A stretch of 37,649 bases of DNA from Stramenopiles sp. TOSAG23-2 (lineage: Eukaryota; Sar): the NCBI GenBank assembly GCA_900128395.1, contig LT649323.1, positions 1 through 37,649 of the forward strand, given 5' to 3'. The first letter of the stretch is position 1. Each line of letters opens with the position of its first letter. A program made the translations under genes and the position numbers. Positions 35,501-37,649 of this stretch are shown piece after piece. The notes beneath the pieces are model-generated. The model worked only from the letters and a program-made list of their open reading frames with translations. It was not told the origin of the DNA and did no database searches.

Positions 35501-37010
35501 AAAAATTTGTCGCAACTGCTTTTCTAGAACCAGAAGCTTGCAATTTTACATATGGATCTTGCTTTTTAAACTGTGTCACTTTTCGTAGATTGGTACCTTT
35601 TAAGACAATTACGATAATTTTACCATGTACAGGACGATTTGATTTCTCTGATTCACTTGTAAATGAACGACGAATAGATAAATTACTATTTGAATCAACA
35701 AGGTTATTATTATTATGGGAGTTCCGATTATTTCCATCCTTATCTCGTCTTGCTGCATCTTTGGAACTACGTCGTTTTTGTTTCATTTCTGCGATTAAAT
35801 CATTAGTGAATTCTTCGACACGAGGTCGAAGTTCAGTCAATACATTTTCACGCCCAGATTTAAATGCTGTGTATTTTTTCAAATACACTTTCTCCAAGTA
35901 TAGTATACGTTGCATATCTTTATCACTTACTGTGGATACTTTTAATATTTTACAAACGTGTTGAACAAATAAAGGATGAAATACATGATCAATACTACTT
36001 TTTTCCGTTGATAATGTTTGCATTTGACGCAAATAATTTACACATAGACGATCAGATGCTTTCGACATATCAAATCCATCTGTAGAACCGCGCCTTGCTG
36101 CCTCTGTGAAACGTTTTGATGTCATATTTACAAGACTGCCAACAAAAGATACGCGTGGCTTTTTAACATTATTAGATTGTGTGGTTTTATTTGAATGTTG
36201 TATTTGCATTTTGTATTTTGAAGCTCTACCAGATAGTCCACTCTTATCATTTACATTGCTTCTATCGTTGTTATTTGAATACATTTTGTCGCTTTTCGAA
36301 TCAAGATTTGATTTACGACGGGCATGTAAAACATTTACATTATTATGATTCGATGTATTTGATAAACTACGTGCACGAGTTTTAAAGTTCATTTTACTAT
36401 TACTATCACCTTCATCAAACGTATCCGCATCTATTTCCACGTCACTTCTATCCATATCATTACCACTATCAATATCTTCAGAATGTTCATTCTTTAAATA
36501 TTTAATACCTTTATTGATTCCTATTATCCAAGATTCTCTATCTTCTTCTGAAAATAAATATATTCGTAATGCTTTACCTCGTGCTTCAATTTCATCAATG
36601 CTTTCCTTCTTGCCACTGGCAGTTTTTCTAGATTGTTGATATATGGTCAAAGGGTATAATGAACCAGCATCTCCTTGTGGCACATTTGGTGCAGTCGCAT
36701 GTTTATCTACTTTTTCTGCAAAACTATTTGGTGTAAGTTCAAATAAACCTCTGGGTTGTTTATCACCTGCTTGTAAATAATAATATAGACGTAATATTTT
36801 CGTCACTAGGATACCTTTAGGTCTAGGTAAAATGAAAAATCGTTTTTTCCAATTTCGTTTACCAAATAAACCAGTACCAGAACCAAGTTTAAATCCATAC
36901 CCCGATACTAACACATTGCCGTAACTATTAAATCGTTTTATCGGTCTTCTTATATTATTATCATCATTATTTTGTTGATCCTTTTTGTTTTCTCGTAAGT
37001 CCAATGACAT
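32529..37010 (-). CDS. PH-C2-TM-C2-TM-PH membrane protein, MCTP-related
   Basis: A 1493-residue protein, likely a membrane tether or lipid/Ca2+-responsive scaffold. N-terminal PH domain at about 33-173 (GKRNWKKRFFILPR ... SEEDRESWIIGI). A C2 domain at 463-588 (GKIIVIVLKGTNLRKV, KKQDPYVKL), and a second, degenerate C2 with a long acidic/Asn insertion at about 640-845. A membrane hairpin at 899-935 follows WKDPVLTGLL. A C2 domain with inserts at about 955-1170 (TSDPYIVINLG; DEN near 1068-1070), and a second membrane hairpin at 1257-1292. Then a C-terminal PH-like domain at about 1350-1460 (INLRYFVLRGDTCSLQWW, ADQLGWLKAIEAVI). The parts around each hairpin resemble the C-terminal reticulon-like region of plant and animal MCTPs, which act at ER-plasma membrane contacts. 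Poly-Asn/Ser linkers join the domains. Confidence 0.8.
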   Translation of the reverse strand: MSLDLRENKKDQQNNDDNNIRRPIKRFNSYGNVLVSGYGFKLGSGTGLFGKRNWKKRFFILPRPKGILVTKILRLYYYLQAGDKQPRGLFELTPNSFAEKVDKHATAPNVPQGDAGSLYPLTIYQQSRKTASGKKESIDEIEARGKALRIYLFSEEDRESWIIGINKGIKYLKNEHSEDIDSGNDMDRSDVEIDADTFDEGDSNSKMNFKTRARSLSNTSNHNNVNVLHARRKSNLDSKSDKMYSNNNDRSNVNDKSGLSGRASKYKMQIQHSNKTTQSNNVKKPRVSFVGSLVNMTSKRFTEAARRGSTDGFDMSKASDRLCVNYLRQMQTLSTEKSSIDHVFHPLFVQHVCKILKVSTVSDKDMQRILYLEKVYLKKYTAFKSGRENVLTELRPRVEEFTNDLIAEMKQKRRSSKDAARRDKDGNNRNSHNNNNLVDSNSNLSIRRSFTSESEKSNRPVHGKIIVIVLKGTNLRKVTQFKKQDPYVKLQASGSRKAVATNFCKHGGCNPRWSINDSNRFTFPVSNYDSSLHIEAWASSAIKDTLIGENDVELSTFIDNPSTTEKRWVGLRTGNGDPAGRLLLTFKFIEFKIDPSSPNNRARNLSSDSVDGVSSAGNWGDDTYGNLFVGLPNMVVHDHVWGAQIVCQVRLEDVSAQTIPFEPNKEMAEDGKVSFIGWEQMQEEEESFLSINQVEDKIKNANTYGGGGVMNNKGISEASEENDENLNNNNNQKEEQVEKRDTNNILSLPVVNPSDIVVFEIFQYTGDRKALLGKAQISLMEILEVETLEFFVSNDQKQKKNGTNNLGGSIGQGKPLMPECCLQLSSEYNDNSFVGSLTINVMFVQDIWKIFSPRIVQPLSKPFELATFRENVARGNALIDIYDDCWRTYREFLDWKDPVLTGLLTTLFIPLCLYAFDRFLIIFPGFFVAFLIYRYRHRLDGSFAEIWHHDELRKKAKLKIACLEGSNMTPMNQNALNPNDLTSDPYIVINLGKGYEKDSIHIGRTNTEYLTLNPKWGMNEKSAGRSRLHIPGKSTVIEKWDEHDTSFVTFLKVEEIFTDQELVFEVYDENPISYGNTTHDFMGEVKIPMQDLIHDENDDENGNGRSSRGNSTVSNKSSVSTKSANDGEIIIDRWYELSPLHSTKRVWSRHLEKENRKRGSIGKIHLRLQLILPEEDDENSRNENNNGNKHDNASDGTTVNGPSSQKSGTANQLVSNYNLIAQYRKLREAAFSIQNKMGHMADRYERMKNVLLWVHPEKSRIILYLFAFATLMCILIPSRYVILFNGLVLVTEKFRKEGTMLKRLRHMLSTIPTDAELKRIYKSGKTPGQSGRYQTPGNMTRMINLHAKREGFLKTPGRSAFGRTIAKINLRYFVLRGDTCSLQWWLTKQQAHAGLAPRGELYLPANAIVAPLASNGNRKYDIEVRGYNAKVGLLPMILIPRNRADQLGWLKAIEAVIRESQRRTHWKKRKTSNSKKNNSSTESTRNRVRSESS

Positions 37011-37649
37011 TATTGTAGTTGTAAATCTTATTAAATATATATATATATATTAATATAATATGACTGACTTTATGAATAATAATAATCTATCTATCAACAA
37101 AATTTTAATTTATTTTTTCTTATATTCTATTATAATATATATATAAATGTATATATTATACTGTATAATAAAATAGAAGGAAGGAAGAAACAATTCTCAA
37201 TCTCGCCAGATGTGTAATATATATATATATTATTTTCCCAATGGTGGTTGAAAATATCAATCTCTCTCTCTCTCTCTCTCTACATTTACTTCACTAACTT
37301 AATATATTACTGTAATAATATATTATCTTACCAGCTTTCTAAGGCTTGCACGCTTCTTTCCATCAATTGTGCGCAATTATTATTATTATTTTTTCCGCAG
37401 AGATTTTCTCTATGATATTTTTCAGTATAGTCTGCGTCGTTTTCGCAAAATAAACCTTACCTGGATTACCAGGCTTATATTAATACTATCTACCTGTCCC
37501 GCTGGCTTACCAGCTTACCCATCACAGGATTGATTATTTTGACCTTAATGTTAGTTTAACCAGAAGTGCCACAGTGCCACAAAGTTGTTGTTGCCAGAGG
37601 CTGGAAAAGTGGAATCGTATTTTAGGTATTATTTGTCTACTAATTAGTA
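37011..37649. other. Right-edge intergenic region, no gene seen
   Basis: Upstream flank of the MCTP-like gene. It has TA tracts (37038-37050, 37217-37232), a CT microsatellite (37262-37281), an ATT run (37378-37390) and, at 37440-37580, a less AT-rich part with repeated TTACCAG/CTTACC strings. No coding region or RNA gene is supported. Confidence 0.45.

Noticed and set aside
37455-37480. A string like the 5' end of U1 snRNA (CCTTACCTGG)
   Set aside because: The match is short and the rest of U1 (stem-loops, Sm site) is not found downstream.
1-37649. tRNA, 5S rRNA and spliceosomal RNA genes
   Set aside because: I looked for the T-loop consensus GGTTCGAATCC, and for U6, U2 and 5S core strings, and saw none. 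A covariance-model scan would be needed to be sure.

Overview
The window is nuclear DNA of an AT-rich unicellular eukaryote. Evidence: long uninterrupted genes for eukaryotic proteins (dipeptidyl peptidase III, ribosomal protein eL41, a La-related protein, a probable Mediator subunit 10, a mitochondrial adrenodoxin-type ferredoxin, a multi-C2 membrane protein), each with its own intergenic region, opposite orientations, A/T-rich start contexts and no operons. TAA, TAG and TGA all end genes, so the code looks standard. Coding introns are not evident; one 5'-UTR intron is possible. The eL41 N-terminal extension, the asparagine/serine-rich tracts and the AT bias fit a protist, possibly of the SAR group (inference only).

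Layout. 1-7.8 kb: an incomplete gene at the left edge, DPP III (+), a fused GHMP sugar kinase/nucleotidyltransferase (-) and a secreted alpha/beta hydrolase (+). This stretch is marked by two-copy tandem duplications of gene ends (95, 130 and 101 bp); two of them create upstream ORFs that copy the start of the real protein. 7.8-10.9 kb: eL41 (-), a 76-bp minisatellite and an 81-bp duplication with protein-like relics. 10.9-15.9 kb: La-related protein (+), ferredoxin (-), probable MED10 (-). 16.15-20.81 kb: an apparently undescribed 4.66-kb DNA transposon with 16-bp terminal inverted repeats, a 6-bp target duplication, many dispersed GGAATC/GGAACC motifs and a transposase-like gene split by a frameshift. 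21-28.6 kb: a run of cell-surface glycan functions (sulfotransferase, broken sugar aminotransferase, putative glycosyltransferase, acyltransferase) with minisatellites and long direct repeats. 29.3-37.6 kb: nitronate monooxygenase fused to a YciI-like domain, an unrecognised coiled-coil protein, and a 1493-residue PH-C2-TM-C2-TM-PH protein related to MCTPs.

The genes do not form one pathway. The sugar kinase/nucleotidyltransferase could supply a nucleotide sugar, and the sulfotransferase, aminotransferase relic, glycosyltransferase and acyltransferase could all modify surface glycans, but this link is inference. The most notable items are the transposon, the duplicated gene starts that make self-copy uORFs, and three unusual fusions.
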